Assembly: GCF_000143845.1 (NCBI RefSeq) | Contig: NC_014363.1 | Span: 233,186 to 297,185, forward strand | Length of the DNA stretch: 64,000 nucleotides | Direction of reading: 5' to 3' | Source of the DNA: Olsenella uli DSM 7084 | Lineage (GTDB): Bacteria > Actinomycetota > Coriobacteriia > Coriobacteriales > Atopobiaceae | Part shown: in pieces, positions 31,286 through 41,473 of the stretch | Layout: each line of letters opens with the position of its first letter | How positions within the stretch are numbered: position 1 is the first letter of the stretch | Notes under the pieces: model-generated | Told to the model about the DNA's origin: nothing | Databases searched by the model: none | The model's input: only the letters and a program-made list of their open reading frames with translations | Program-made: the position numbers and the translations under genes

Positions 31286-32242
31286 ATGCCATACGAACCG
31301 CCATTCGAACGCAACGACGCAATAGATACGCTCTGCATGGAGATCGCAGAGCTCGTGGGCATGCTCTCCCCGCAAGCGCCCCTGGCGAAAAGCCCCACCC
31401 TGCACCGAGAGCTCAGGATCAAGACGATCCGCTCCTCCCTCATGATCGAGGGAAACAAGCTCGATGAGAAGACCGTGACCGCGATCATCGACGGGAAGCG
31501 CGTCCTCGGCGACATCCACGACATCCTAGAGGTCGAGAACGCCAAACGCGCCTACGACCTCATCCCCGAACTGAATCCGCACTCCATCGACGACCTGCTG
31601 AGAGCGCACCGCACCATGATGGACGGCCTGGTTTCCGAGGCGGGCCGTTTCCGCGGAGGCAATGTCGGCGTGTTCGACGGCGACGCTCTTATCCACGCAG
31701 GCACTCCTGCGGCCTACGTCCCCGAAGTGATGGCCGATATCTTCGGTTGGCTGGAAGAGACGAGCATGCACCCTTTGCTTGCCTCCTGTGTCTTTCACTT
31801 CGAGTTCGAGTTCTGCCACCCCTTCTCCGACGGAAATGGAAGGACGGGAAGGCTATGGCACACGCTGCTCCTGTCGAAATGGAGACCTGCGCTCGCATGG
31901 CTTCCCATAGAAAGCACGATCAGGCGGCGGCAGGCGGGCTATTACGAGGCTTTGGCGAAATCCGACGCCATCGGGTCGAGCGAACGATTCGTCGAGTTCA
32001 TGCTGGAGGTGATCAGGGATTCGATCCTGCCGTTCTCCAAGCCTGCAAACGAGAGGGAGCTGACACGGGCAAGGGTGCTCGACTTCTTCAGGGAGCATGG
32101 CGGCGGAAACATCTCCCAGCTTGCGGAGAACCTCGGATGTTCGAAGCGAAGCGCCGAGCGCATTGTTGCCGAACTGAAAGAAGAAGGCGTTCTCTCAAGA
32201 CAAGGAAGTCCCAGATCGGGCATCTGGGTTGTTGGGGAATAG
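31286..32242 (+). CDS. Fic family protein (AMP transferase) with C-terminal HTH
   Basis: 318 aa from ATG 31286 (AAAGGA, 6-nt spacer); upstream ATGs lack a site. Order: an N-terminal inhibitory helix with SSLMIEGN (the S/T-x3-E-G/N motif of class II Fic), the Fic core with HPFSDGNGRTGRLW (complete catalytic motif, His intact), a beta-hairpin flap, and a C-terminal winged helix (NISQLAENLGCSKRSAERIV). Fic enzymes transfer AMP to hydroxyl groups of target proteins. The tethered inhibitory helix means it is self-restrained and needs no separate antitoxin. Targets unknown. Confidence 0.92.
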   Translation: MPYEPPFERNDAIDTLCMEIAELVGMLSPQAPLAKSPTLHRELRIKTIRSSLMIEGNKLDEKTVTAIIDGKRVLGDIHDILEVENAKRAYDLIPELNPHSIDDLLRAHRTMMDGLVSEAGRFRGGNVGVFDGDALIHAGTPAAYVPEVMADIFGWLEETSMHPLLASCVFHFEFEFCHPFSDGNGRTGRLWHTLLLSKWRPALAWLPIESTIRRRQAGYYEALAKSDAIGSSERFVEFMLEVIRDSILPFSKPANERELTRARVLDFFREHGGGNISQLAENLGCSKRSAERIVAELKEEGVLSRQGSPRSGIWVVGE

Positions 32243-32284
32243 GGAATGGATTGCGTGCCGTTATGGACAGGCAGGAATTGGCAT

Positions 32285-32646
32285 ATGGACTATCGCATCA
32301 GGCGCATCGCGCAATGCGAATGCGCGTTGCTCGAAGACTTCCCCTATGAGGCGATATCCATCCCCGAGGGTTTTGAGGGAGAAATCCCGCGCGGCATCAT
32401 CCACGACGACCCCAAGTGCCGAGCGGCTTTCGAAGAGCTTGGAGCCCTGCCAGGCGACCGCGCGCTTGTGGCCGAAGTCGACGGAGAAATCATCGGTGCA
32501 TGCTGGGTGCGCACGACCACCGGATACGGTCACATCGACTCGAACACCCCATCCCTCTCGACCCGTAAACCGACTGTAGCGCCAGCGCTGTCAGCTCCAT
32601 TAAAAGCGTGTCTAGAATCGGTCAGCCACAGCAAGTCTGTCACTAT
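32285..32646 (+). pseudogene. Truncated GNAT acetyltransferase
   Basis: MDYRIRRIAQCECALLEDFP, GIIHDDPKCRAAFEELG, RALVAEVDGEIIGACWVRT and GYGHIDSNTPSLS match the N-terminal half of a GNAT family. The acetyl-CoA-binding V/I-x-x-x-x-R-G-x-G-x-G/A loop that should follow is missing, and the remaining sequence (ACLESVSHSKSV) is degenerate up to the end of the convergent adhesin gene. Confidence 0.65.
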
Positions 32647-35600
32647 TTATTCTCGCGGCGAGCAACGGCGAGCAACAACGATGATTACGAGTGCAGCGAC
32701 TGCAACAAGCGCTATGGCCGTAACCGGAGTCGCATCACCTGTATCCGCTATACGCCGTGCAACCTGATCGACTGCAGCCGCAGGGGCCTGGGCGTGCCAC
32801 GCCGCTGTGAACGTATGGTCGCCTTCAACCTGGTATTCATCTCCTGGCTGGTAGCTGGAACCGTGCCATTCGACAAACCTGTAACCGTCGCGAACGGGGG
32901 CTTCAGGCAGCTTGATCACTTGGCCTTCGCGCACCCGCCAAACAATCGGACCTTCGCTGCCGTTAAGCGTGCCGCCACCAAGGTCGAAGGTGATGGTGCG
33001 CATCGGCAGAGCATCATTCGTGATGGTCAACGTCCCAGGCACGTAGACCACGTTGTAGACGCCCTGAACGCTATCGCCTGTGACGGTGATCCGATAGACG
33101 CCCTCGACCTCGCCTTCCTCACGGGAGAATTCGTATTCAACGGTATCGGAACCCAGCGTGCCGACTACCTGAGCGGTGAACTCCGGGTCTTTCGCGCCGA
33201 CAGGCTTGACCAGGTTGTCGGCGGCCACCACCACAGTCACGGGTTCGTCAGGCGCCGTCACGACAAGCTTGCCCTCGGCGGTCTTGGCGTTGTAGCCGAA
33301 TGCGGAGGCGCGAACGGTATAGTCCACCTCGCCGACGTCTTTGATGGAGGGAGTGGTAGTGCTCCACGTGGCTCCGCCATCCACGCTGTACTCGAACGTG
33401 GCGCCGTCCACGTTGGCGGTGCATTCGGCCGCGTGGGTCTGGCCGTCATAGACGGCCGAGTAGTTGCCGGCCGTGACCGCAAGTGCGTCGGATGCCTCAA
33501 CCGTCAGCGTGCCGACCTTGTCGCGTATGCGGTAGTTCTGCTCTTTGGCGGTCCCGTCCCACGTCAACGTATAGGTATCAGGAGTCGAGCCCGGATCGGT
33601 CAGGGTGCCCGTGGCCGTAAGGGTCGCGGTCTCGGAGCCTATCAGGCCGTCCATGGACGCCGAGCCCACCAGCGGACTTCCGTCGTACGCTTTGGCTGCC
33701 GAGGTGGTCTCGATCAGCAAACGAGCCGGCTTGATCTCGTACGTCGCAGAAACCTCGCCCGTATACGCACCCGCGCCCGTAGCCGTCACCGTCACGCTGC
33801 CTGCGTTGGTGGTGTCGCCGTCGTAGGAAAGCGTGTAGTCGGTGCCTGCAACAAGCTTACGGCCGTCCTCGCCCGTCACGGTCATGGTCTGCTTGTGCGA
33901 CCGGCCGTCATACGTCACGTCATCCGGGGCGCTTACGCTGAAGCCCGAGATGTCGTTCCCCAAGACCGTGAGCGTGCCCACATCCACGTTCGCGCGGTAA
34001 TTCATGCGGTTGGCGGTGCCGTCCCACGTCAGCTCGTAGCTGTTGGGAGACGATCCCGCCTCGGTCTGGGTGCCTGTAGTCTTGAACGTAGCCGTCTCGC
34101 CCGCCACAAGGCCGCTCATGCTGCCTTCGGCAGTGAGCGCAGACCCGTCGTACAGCTTGGTCGCACTGGGCGTCTTGATGGCAAGCTCCGCCGGCAGGAT
34201 CTCGAGCCTGCGCACCACGGACCCCGTATAGTTGCCTGTGCCCGTCACCACCGCGAGAGCGGTGCCGGCATTCGTCGCATCTCCCGCAACCGCCACGTCG
34301 TAGTCGGATTCGGATAAGGGCGAAGCGGAGCTTGCGCCCGCTTTCGTATCAGTTACCTGGATGTCGGATTTGGCGACGGTATGTGCGCGGCCGTCGTAGA
34401 CCACCGGGTCGACCTGGCCCACGGACACGCGCGATGCATCGCGAAGCGAAGCCGGCGTGACCGTCAGCGTACCAGGGGCGAACGTCACGTTGTAGTTGGC
34501 GGATTCGCCGCCGGCAGCCGCAATTTTGCCCTCGTACGTGCCTGCATCAAGATCCGCGAACCCATCCGGGCCCGAAACCGCGGGAGCGGTGGTGAACATG
34601 CTGGTCACGGTATCAAACGAAGCCATTCCCGCATCCGCTTGCCGGTTGGCGGGCAAGCCGGCGTCATACGTGAGCGAATATGCGGGTTCCACCCCGCCGT
34701 ATACGCCCGTCGCGTCGGCTGCCGAAATCACGACGCTGCGCTTGGCAACCTGCACGTGGGCCTGCGTCAGCGTAAGCCGGTAGTCCGCCAGGTCATACGT
34801 TGCGCTTGTGCCACCTCCGCCGCCTGCGCCGGCCGTGCGCCTGGCGATCTTGACGACAGCCGTGCCCGCAGGCGTCGCCGCATCCAAAGGCTGCGCTGCA
34901 AGTGCGTCGCGTATGCGAGCAGCTTCAGCGTCCGTGGCGTTACCGATTGAAAGCACGTAGCGGGAAGGGTCAGTCGGGATGGAACCGTACACGACGCTTG
35001 CCTGAGGCGTGCTTCCCGCTTCATCCATCAGCTGAGACGCAACGGTGATCGCCTTTTTGGCAACGCTGATCTCGACGATCGCCTCGGCCGGTTCATACAG
35101 ACCGTCCGTGCCGTCCGTCAGCGTGACCTTCACAAGGGCGTGGCCGGCATGCTTGATCGAAACGTTGCCCTCGTCGTCGACGGCAACGACCGCCTCCTTT
35201 CCATCATCGACGACCTCGTACGTCCAAACGTCATGATCGGTAGCGGGGACGGCCTGGGCGGAAAGCTTGAAGTCGGCATCGCCATACGTCTTGCCGTACG
35301 GTGAATCCACGTCTAACGTGCGAACGCTCTTCTCCTTGTCAAAGGTGCGCTCGGTCTGAGACGTCACGTAATTGGGAGAAGCGAACGTAGCGCTTATCTT
35401 GTACGTTCCCGCAGGCACGTTCTCGACTGTGAATTGAGCCGTATACGTATTGTCGGGCCCCGCCGCGACATCGACCACGCGCGTTTCGCTCGAACCCTCG
35501 ACGGTAAACGTCACGCTGCCGGCAGCCTCATGCAGCCCTGAAACCGTGGCTGTCACGGCGGAGGCGGCGCCGGACTCGTGCGCCGTCAAGACGACAGCGG

Positions 35601-38600
35601 TCGGCGCAGGCGAAATCACGAAGTCCTCACTTATGCTCGCTTCGGAATAGCAGCCTGACGCAGCCACCTTTGCCGTCACGGTGTAGTCTCCCGCTTCGGT
35701 CGGAGGCACGACCGCGTTGTACGTCTTGCCGGATGCCGTGTGCCCTTTATATCTCAAACTCACATCACCAGGACTGTTCGTATAGACCTCAGGATGTGCC
35801 GCCGGCTGTCCGTCATACGTTTTCGAGGGCGAATTCATGAAGCTGATGAACGTATCGATGGCCTCTACGTTGCCGGTATAGGTTGCCTTATGGTTCCAAT
35901 AACGCTCATCATCCTGATCAGCGGTCGTGCTCTCGGCGGTAACCGTATACGGACCTGCCGCCGTAGCGGTCATATCGACGCTCGCGCCAGGAGATGCGGT
36001 CGATGCCGCACCCGCAACGCTTGCGGCGCCCGTGGACGTGAACGTCCAGCCCGTATCGCCCAGCGATGCATCGTCGAGGCTGAGCGTGAAGGGATTGCCC
36101 ACGGTGATCTTCTTCGAAGGCGGAATGAACTCGGCCGTGCCGCCCGTCTTCAGCCAGCCGGAGCCGTCCGTCTTGGTGGTGCCCCAGAAGTACTCGCTTT
36201 CCGGGATGCCGTCACCGAAGCGCGAGTAGTACAGGGTGACGTGTTGCGCACCTACGTCGGATGCAGGCAGATACGGCCATACGCGCGAACTGTCGAAGTG
36301 CGAGTACATATCGTTCGTTCCGTAACGCGCAACGGTCGCGATGCCATCCGGATCAACGGGTACGTTGGGTGCGATCGCCTTCAGCGTGGTTTGATACACG
36401 CGTTCGTCAGCGGAGTTCTTGGCGCCCGTCAGCTGAGCGCTGATGCTTCCGCCATCGATGATCGGCGTATCGACGTTCCATGTATCGGCAAGAATGGTGC
36501 CACCCGTTACGTTCCAGACACCGGTACCCTTGTTTTCAGTACCGACGCCGCAACCGATATCGTCAGCGCCGGAGCCGCCTGCAACTGCTTCGACATAGCC
36601 GCCGATCACCGTGAATCCGTTGATCCTGTCGCTATGCGACTTACCCGAACGTGCGGCGCCCACGCCGATGCCGGGGCCTGCTCCCGCAGCACCGGCTCCG
36701 CTCCCACCACCCTTGGCGTATACGTATCCACCTGAAACGGCAACCGACACGCCTTCGGAGCCGGGCTGTACAGCCCCCTCGGTCGCTGCGCCCGAACCGA
36801 TGCCGGCGGCACCTTTGCCGCCCGTTGCCTTAACGAAATTGGTGAACCCATGGTTGCTGGGAACTTCCGGGTCCTGGATCGTGGCGAGGGAGATGTCTAT
36901 CGCTCTGACCGCCGCGCCGAAGGATCCGCCGATGCCCGCACTGCGATCGCCGCCCGTTGCCGTCACTTGGCTTGCACCCGAAATGGCAATCGTATGATCC
37001 ATGTAGAGGGAACCCGTGACAGCGGTCTCTCGGCGACTCGCGCCGATGCCGGCGCCATCCCCTCCGCCCTTGGCGTCGACCACGCTGTCCGCGATCGTGA
37101 TGTCTCCGTCGACCGAGCCGTTGCGGGCGCCGCCGATGCCTGCGCCGCCATAGCTTCCGCCATGAGCCGTCACGTTGGAATCGGCGATCGAGATGGTGCT
37201 CGTCTTGATTCCAGCCGTCTTGATGATGTTGGCGATGCCCTCGCTAACGTCATACACCTCAAGCATACGAGTATCGATGCCGCCCGAGCCGATGCCCGCG
37301 CCCGTATGCTTGCCCGTTGCGACAACCGTGGAATCGGAAATCTCTATAGGCCCGCAGTTCGCAAACGAACCCGCGCCGATGCCTGCGGCGCCCTTGTATT
37401 TGTCGCTGCCTGCAGTCGATGTGACGGTGCTGCCCTTGATAGCGATCTTGTCCACATGCGAATTCCCGCCGCACCCGATGCCGGGAGACGCGGCAATGTA
37501 GTAAACCCAGATGCCTTCATTAGGGGGCGGTGCCTGCACCTTGCTTTCGCCGCCAACGGAACCGGTGGCCGTCACCGTTGAATCGTCGATGACAATGGAG
37601 CCTGTGCTGCCATTGTGTATGGCCGTGATATCGGTGGCCGCCTCATTGAGCGCACCGCCGTTGCCAATGCCCGGACCTCCGCTGATGCCGTTCGCCACAA
37701 CGGTGGAACCGGTAATGCTGATGCTGCCGGCGCTACCTTCAAGGCCGGCACCGATGCCGGTTGCGGCTTCGCCCTCGTCGTTTTTAGCCAAAACGGGCTG
37801 GACGGGGGTGGCCGTGATGTTGCTGTCCGTAATGGTGATGGTCCGCACGTCGCCATGGTAGCCCACGCCGATGCAGGTTCCCACGTAATCCGTGTCGGAA
37901 ATGACAATGGATCCGACATCGCTCCTTTGTCCGGTGGCGCCGATACCCACTTGCCGACCCTTGCCGTTGGTTATGGCATATCCGTCCTTGTCGCGCTCTT
38001 GAGTCTTGATGTCGCAGTTATCGATCGTGATCGTGCCGATATCGCCATGTTCGGCGGTTCCGATTGCTGCCGCATGCGTGGATGGCGTAGCTGTGATGGT
38101 TGCGTTTTTCAGGGTGATGTCACCGACATCTCCGCTGCCACCGCCGATTGCCGCGCAGCAATCCGGATGGTCGTTGCCGCTGTTTCTGTAGGACGTTGCG
38201 TTTACGATCAGCTTGCGGCCGCCGGCAGCGCCTTCTATGGTAATCGCACCGGCGGATTCCGCATCGGCAGACCCGATGCCGGACGCATAGTCGTCACCTT
38301 CGGCGTTTATCGTGCCCGTTCCGGAGATGGAGATCGCTCCGGACTCGTCGTTGCCCGATCCGATGCCTGCACCGTCGTTCGTGCCCTTTGCGTTGATGGT
38401 GCCGCCGTCCATGGCGATCTCGATTTCGCCCGATTCGCCATTGCCCGAACCGATGCCCGCGCCGTTTTCTCCACCTTGTGCGTTGATGGTGGCCGAATCT
38501 GCGGTCGAGATCTTGATGGGGCTCTTGCCCGTTGGATAATTGCCCGCAGCGCCGCCGATGCCCGCGCCGGACTCTCCGCCATATGCGGAGATGGTGCTTT

Positions 38601-39675
38601 CGCCCTTGGCGGAAACGGTAATGGTTCCGAGCTCTGCGCCGACGGTCAAGCCGATGCCGGCTGCCTCTTCGTGCGCACGAGCCGTCACGCTGGCCGTGCC
38701 GGATGTCGTGATGGAAATGGAACCGACGCGCCCATCATCCTTGGGCGAGCCGTCCGAGGTGCCGATGCCCGCAGAGTCGTCGCCCTCGGCCGTGGCGGTG
38801 ATCGAGCCGCCTGTGATGTCTATCTCGATCGAACCTACCGAACCCTTGTACGCGGCGCCGATAGCCGCTGCGTCCTCATGCGTGGTCTTGGCCGTCACAA
38901 TGGGGGCACCCGTGATCTTGATAGAGCCAAGGTCGGAGTCGCGGCCGGTGCCGATGGCGGCGCCGTCTTTTTCAGGAACGTCCGCGTCCACGGTGCCACC
39001 CGTTATGGCGATGCAGTCGTTTTCGTCCCAATGGGCGTCGTCATTGCCGGACTTGTAGTCGTCGCCCGTGCCGATGGCCGCGGCTTGGCCCGACCCGTGA
39101 GCGTTAATGGTCGGAGCGCCATCGACGTCGGAAATCGCAAGCGTGCCGCAGCCCTCGTTATGCGAGCCGCCGATGCCCGCACCGCCATCGGAACCGGACG
39201 TCCCGCTCTTCGAATCGTCGCGACCATGGGCATTCAGCGTTCCCGGACCTGTGATGGTCACGTGAGACCCCGCCGTGCGCAATGCCGCGCGGCCGTAGTC
39301 ATCAATCGCAAAGCCATGTTTGGCACCGCCCTTAAGCGTGGCGGTGCAGCCATCGTCCAGCATGATCTTCGCGTACGAGCCGCTCTCGACGTTGACGGCG
39401 GACTTGTCTTCGTCCGACATGTCAAGCAGTAGGTTCTGCAGGTGCACTACGATCGGGTCGTCCTCGGTACCGCCCTTTACCGTCAGGTTGTGGTCGTGGC
39501 TTTCGCCCTTGACGTAATACACGTCAGACGGATTGTCCGCGGTGTAGTCCTTATCGGTATCGTCGAAATCGATCGTAACGTCTGACGCCAACGCCATGTT
39601 CGGCGAGACGGCCACCATGAAAAGACTCAGCAGTGCCGCGAAAACCACTGCTCTGCCCATCTTGATGAGCTGCAT
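32647..39675 (-). CDS. Giant surface adhesin: beta-helix, MBG/YDG repeats, sortase-type anchor
   Basis: 2,342 aa from ATG 39675 (GGGGG upstream; TTG 39690 possible). Signal peptide MQLIKMGRAVVFAALLSLFM to A-L-A. Residues ~90-1150 are a long array of ~30-45-residue units built on GGTINAxG...GAGIGSG, typical of a right-handed parallel beta-helix. Then Ig-like, MBG and YDG modules (SKTYDGQPA, TKLYDGSALTAEGSM, AVYDGQTHAAE), one InlB/Flg_new repeat (TITFDLGGGTLNG ... GYRFVEWHG) and a C-terminal sorting signal IADTGD, hydrophobic stretch (VTAIALVAVAALVIIVVA), RRCSPRE. A wall-anchored protein for adhesion, probably to host glycans or other cells. The sorting motif lacks the Leu-Pro of LPxTG. Confidence 0.93.
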   Translation of the reverse strand: MQLIKMGRAVVFAALLSLFMVAVSPNMALASDVTIDFDDTDKDYTADNPSDVYYVKGESHDHNLTVKGGTEDDPIVVHLQNLLLDMSDEDKSAVNVESGSYAKIMLDDGCTATLKGGAKHGFAIDDYGRAALRTAGSHVTITGPGTLNAHGRDDSKSGTSGSDGGAGIGGSHNEGCGTLAISDVDGAPTINAHGSGQAAAIGTGDDYKSGNDDAHWDENDCIAITGGTVDADVPEKDGAAIGTGRDSDLGSIKITGAPIVTAKTTHEDAAAIGAAYKGSVGSIEIDITGGSITATAEGDDSAGIGTSDGSPKDDGRVGSISITTSGTASVTARAHEEAAGIGLTVGAELGTITVSAKGESTISAYGGESGAGIGGAAGNYPTGKSPIKISTADSATINAQGGENGAGIGSGNGESGEIEIAMDGGTINAKGTNDGAGIGSGNDESGAISISGTGTINAEGDDYASGIGSADAESAGAITIEGAAGGRKLIVNATSYRNSGNDHPDCCAAIGGGSGDVGDITLKNATITATPSTHAAAIGTAEHGDIGTITIDNCDIKTQERDKDGYAITNGKGRQVGIGATGQRSDVGSIVISDTDYVGTCIGVGYHGDVRTITITDSNITATPVQPVLAKNDEGEAATGIGAGLEGSAGSISITGSTVVANGISGGPGIGNGGALNEAATDITAIHNGSTGSIVIDDSTVTATGSVGGESKVQAPPPNEGIWVYYIAASPGIGCGGNSHVDKIAIKGSTVTSTAGSDKYKGAAGIGAGSFANCGPIEISDSTVVATGKHTGAGIGSGGIDTRMLEVYDVSEGIANIIKTAGIKTSTISIADSNVTAHGGSYGGAGIGGARNGSVDGDITIADSVVDAKGGGDGAGIGASRRETAVTGSLYMDHTIAISGASQVTATGGDRSAGIGGSFGAAVRAIDISLATIQDPEVPSNHGFTNFVKATGGKGAAGIGSGAATEGAVQPGSEGVSVAVSGGYVYAKGGGSGAGAAGAGPGIGVGAARSGKSHSDRINGFTVIGGYVEAVAGGSGADDIGCGVGTENKGTGVWNVTGGTILADTWNVDTPIIDGGSISAQLTGAKNSADERVYQTTLKAIAPNVPVDPDGIATVARYGTNDMYSHFDSSRVWPYLPASDVGAQHVTLYYSRFGDGIPESEYFWGTTKTDGSGWLKTGGTAEFIPPSKKITVGNPFTLSLDDASLGDTGWTFTSTGAASVAGAASTASPGASVDMTATAAGPYTVTAESTTADQDDERYWNHKATYTGNVEAIDTFISFMNSPSKTYDGQPAAHPEVYTNSPGDVSLRYKGHTASGKTYNAVVPPTEAGDYTVTAKVAASGCYSEASISEDFVISPAPTAVVLTAHESGAASAVTATVSGLHEAAGSVTFTVEGSSETRVVDVAAGPDNTYTAQFTVENVPAGTYKISATFASPNYVTSQTERTFDKEKSVRTLDVDSPYGKTYGDADFKLSAQAVPATDHDVWTYEVVDDGKEAVVAVDDEGNVSIKHAGHALVKVTLTDGTDGLYEPAEAIVEISVAKKAITVASQLMDEAGSTPQASVVYGSIPTDPSRYVLSIGNATDAEAARIRDALAAQPLDAATPAGTAVVKIARRTAGAGGGGGTSATYDLADYRLTLTQAHVQVAKRSVVISAADATGVYGGVEPAYSLTYDAGLPANRQADAGMASFDTVTSMFTTAPAVSGPDGFADLDAGTYEGKIAAAGGESANYNVTFAPGTLTVTPASLRDASRVSVGQVDPVVYDGRAHTVAKSDIQVTDTKAGASSASPLSESDYDVAVAGDATNAGTALAVVTGTGNYTGSVVRRLEILPAELAIKTPSATKLYDGSALTAEGSMSGLVAGETATFKTTGTQTEAGSSPNSYELTWDGTANRMNYRANVDVGTLTVLGNDISGFSVSAPDDVTYDGRSHKQTMTVTGEDGRKLVAGTDYTLSYDGDTTNAGSVTVTATGAGAYTGEVSATYEIKPARLLIETTSAAKAYDGSPLVGSASMDGLIGSETATLTATGTLTDPGSTPDTYTLTWDGTAKEQNYRIRDKVGTLTVEASDALAVTAGNYSAVYDGQTHAAECTANVDGATFEYSVDGGATWSTTTPSIKDVGEVDYTVRASAFGYNAKTAEGKLVVTAPDEPVTVVVAADNLVKPVGAKDPEFTAQVVGTLGSDTVEYEFSREEGEVEGVYRITVTGDSVQGVYNVVYVPGTLTITNDALPMRTITFDLGGGTLNGSEGPIVWRVREGQVIKLPEAPVRDGYRFVEWHGSSYQPGDEYQVEGDHTFTAAWHAQAPAAAVDQVARRIADTGDATPVTAIALVAVAALVIIVVARRCSPRE

Positions 39676-39690
39676 GAAATCTACCCCCAA

Positions 39691-39997
39691 AAAGGCATCT
39701 CTGTCAGAGAATGATTTTACAATGTAAAGGCAGGTTTAAGTTCGAAAGGCTCGGATGCCGGCATGCCTGGGAACTCGATCAATTTGATCCCCACACTTTG
39801 CAGATAGTCGGCGGGGCTGAAGTAGCCCAATCGCCTCCCAGGAGCCTCGCTGCATGCCTTTTCGAAACTGCGAAGGCCGCGACTCGGCAGAGCCTAGGGG
39901 ACGCAAGGCATATCGACAAAGGGAAATGCACTTGACGATAGGGGGCCTAGCTACGCTCGGCTGACGAAACTATCTGCATATCCGTCTCGTGGCAGTC
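39691..39997. other. Intergenic region with a possible transposase scrap
   Basis: No intact gene. On the minus strand ~39760-39860 reads RRLGYFSPADYLQSVGIK, similar to the C-terminal end of IS3-type transposase integrase cores (R-R-x-L-x-x-x-S-P-x-x-Y). Too short to be sure. Confidence 0.35.
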
Positions 39998-40669
39998 ATG
40001 GCCCGGCGGGATCGAGGAGGCATGGGCGGGCGAGCGCACATATCATCGAGGCGGACGGCGAGTGCCGGCTGCCGCTGGAACCACAACTCCGCGTACTACT
40101 CCGAGCTGGTCTCGGACGCCGCACTGAGGGGCGGAGTTGCCCTCGACGTGGGTTGCGGGGATGGGGCGCTCCTGGAGCTTCTGGCCGGAGTCTGCAGGCA
40201 CGTCGTGGGGGTGGAGGCGGACCCCGCCACCGCGCGGACGGCCGCCGGCAGGGTCGCAGGCAGCGGCACCGTCATCTGCGGCGATTTCATGGCTGCCCAG
40301 GATTTTGCCCCGGAGGAATTCGATACCATAACCTGCGTCGCGTGCCTGCACCACATGCCGCTCGAGACGGCGCTCGTTCGGATGGCGGAGCTGCTGCGGC
40401 CCGGCGGCAGGCTGCTCGTCGTCGGACTGTCAGCGAACAAGACCATTGCAGACTGGCTGCTCTCCGCTCTCATGGTCGTCTCCGCGAGGGTGTCCGGATG
40501 GCTCCACCGCGAGGGTACCTACCGGGGGATGAGGGTTGCCCGGCCCTGTGAGTCCCTGGACGAGATTCGCGCCGTTGCGGGCGAGCGACTCCCCGGCGCA
40601 CTTGTCAGGAGGCGTCTTTACTGGCGCTACTCCCTCGAGTGGACGAAGCCCCTTGCCGTGCAACCCTAG
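39998..40669 (+). CDS. Class I SAM-dependent methyltransferase
   Basis: 223 aa from ATG 39998 (GTG 39989 possible; neither has a good ribosome site). NHNSAYYSELV, motif I VALDVGCGDGALLELL, acidic residue in VVGVEADP, motif II FDTITCVACLHHM, motif III LLRPGGRLLVVGLS. UbiE/Methyltransf_11-like small-molecule enzyme; substrate unknown. The C-terminal block RRRLYWRYSLEWTKP is common in this subgroup. Confidence 0.87.
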   Translation: MARRDRGGMGGRAHISSRRTASAGCRWNHNSAYYSELVSDAALRGGVALDVGCGDGALLELLAGVCRHVVGVEADPATARTAAGRVAGSGTVICGDFMAAQDFAPEEFDTITCVACLHHMPLETALVRMAELLRPGGRLLVVGLSANKTIADWLLSALMVVSARVSGWLHREGTYRGMRVARPCESLDEIRAVAGERLPGALVRRRLYWRYSLEWTKPLAVQP

Positions 40670-41081
40670 GGCCTGCGTCCTGTTTCGGGCTCCGTTCCGT
40701 GGCCTAGCTTTCCTCTCGGGAGCACAGCCCGAGCTCCTCGATGGTCAGCCTGGCTCACAGGAGGGAGCCGGCCGATCCCGCAGCGACGACGCGCTGGCCC
40801 GCGACGGTCGCACGCGATCACCCCGAGGGAGAGTGTCGCCCATCTCGAGAACAGCGCGCTCTTCGAGGCGTTAGGAGGGTCGAGGCCTCCGGGATGTCCG
40901 ACGGGAGCTGACGGACCGTGCCGATCCAGAAGAGGGTCATGGTCCTCTGCAGGAAGCTGGGCTTCGACCCGGCGGACTCTCTGTTCGACGGGTCGTCCGA
41001 TATGCTAACCTGACTTCTAAGCGCTACAGCTCAATTGATTGAACGGCGTGCGTCGCGCACATCCGATGCCGGGGAGAGGCC
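40670..41081. other. Degenerate or non-coding stretch
   Basis: No supported gene. A short open piece (40918-41013, IQKRVMVLCRKLGFDPADSL) looks like the tail of a decayed GNAT-type enzyme. Confidence 0.4.
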
Positions 41082-41473
41082 ATGGCCGATGTGGGTTCGA
41101 TAGTCTCGAACGTTGCGCAGACCCTTGCCGACGCAGTGGGCTTGGAGACCAGCGTTGGCTCGTACGGTGACGCCAAGTTCTCGAGTTGTGCGGAGGACTC
41201 CGACGGCACGCCGCCGGCGCAATGCGACAGCGCATGGCTGCGGGCGCGATAGAGGCGGCAGACGCTGCCGCGTTTCCGGAGGGCAACACGCTGATTCGGC
41301 AGATGTCCGATGAGATTTTGCAGGGATTCCAGCGTCTTGGCCATGCAGAGGAAGAGACGCAGGAGAGCTTGGAGCATGAGCTGCGCTCAGTCAGAAGTCG
41401 CATGGATGCGGAGGAGGAGTCCTACATGCGCGCCGTGCGCAAGGCGGATGAGGAAAGCGGTGAGTGGCGATGA
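41082..41473 (+). pseudogene. Small helical partner of the LXG/DUF4474-like protein, frameshifted
   Basis: ATG 41082 encodes MADVGSIVSNVAQTLADAVG and runs to a stop at ~41252. The other frame carries MRQRMAAGAIEAADAA ... SDEILQGFQRLGHAEEETQE to a stop at 41473. One base missing near 41220 would join them into a ~130-aa coiled protein. Size, composition and position directly before a large secreted-type protein fit a type VII secretion WXG100-like partner or chaperone. The 3' end overlaps the next start (ATGA). Confidence 0.55.

Noticed and set aside
32608-39432. Long plus-strand ORFs (32608-34317 and 37615-39432) opposite the adhesin
   Set aside because: They are exact antisense of a repetitive high-GC gene with clear protein domains; their composition is Arg/Gly-rich shadow coding without ribosome sites.
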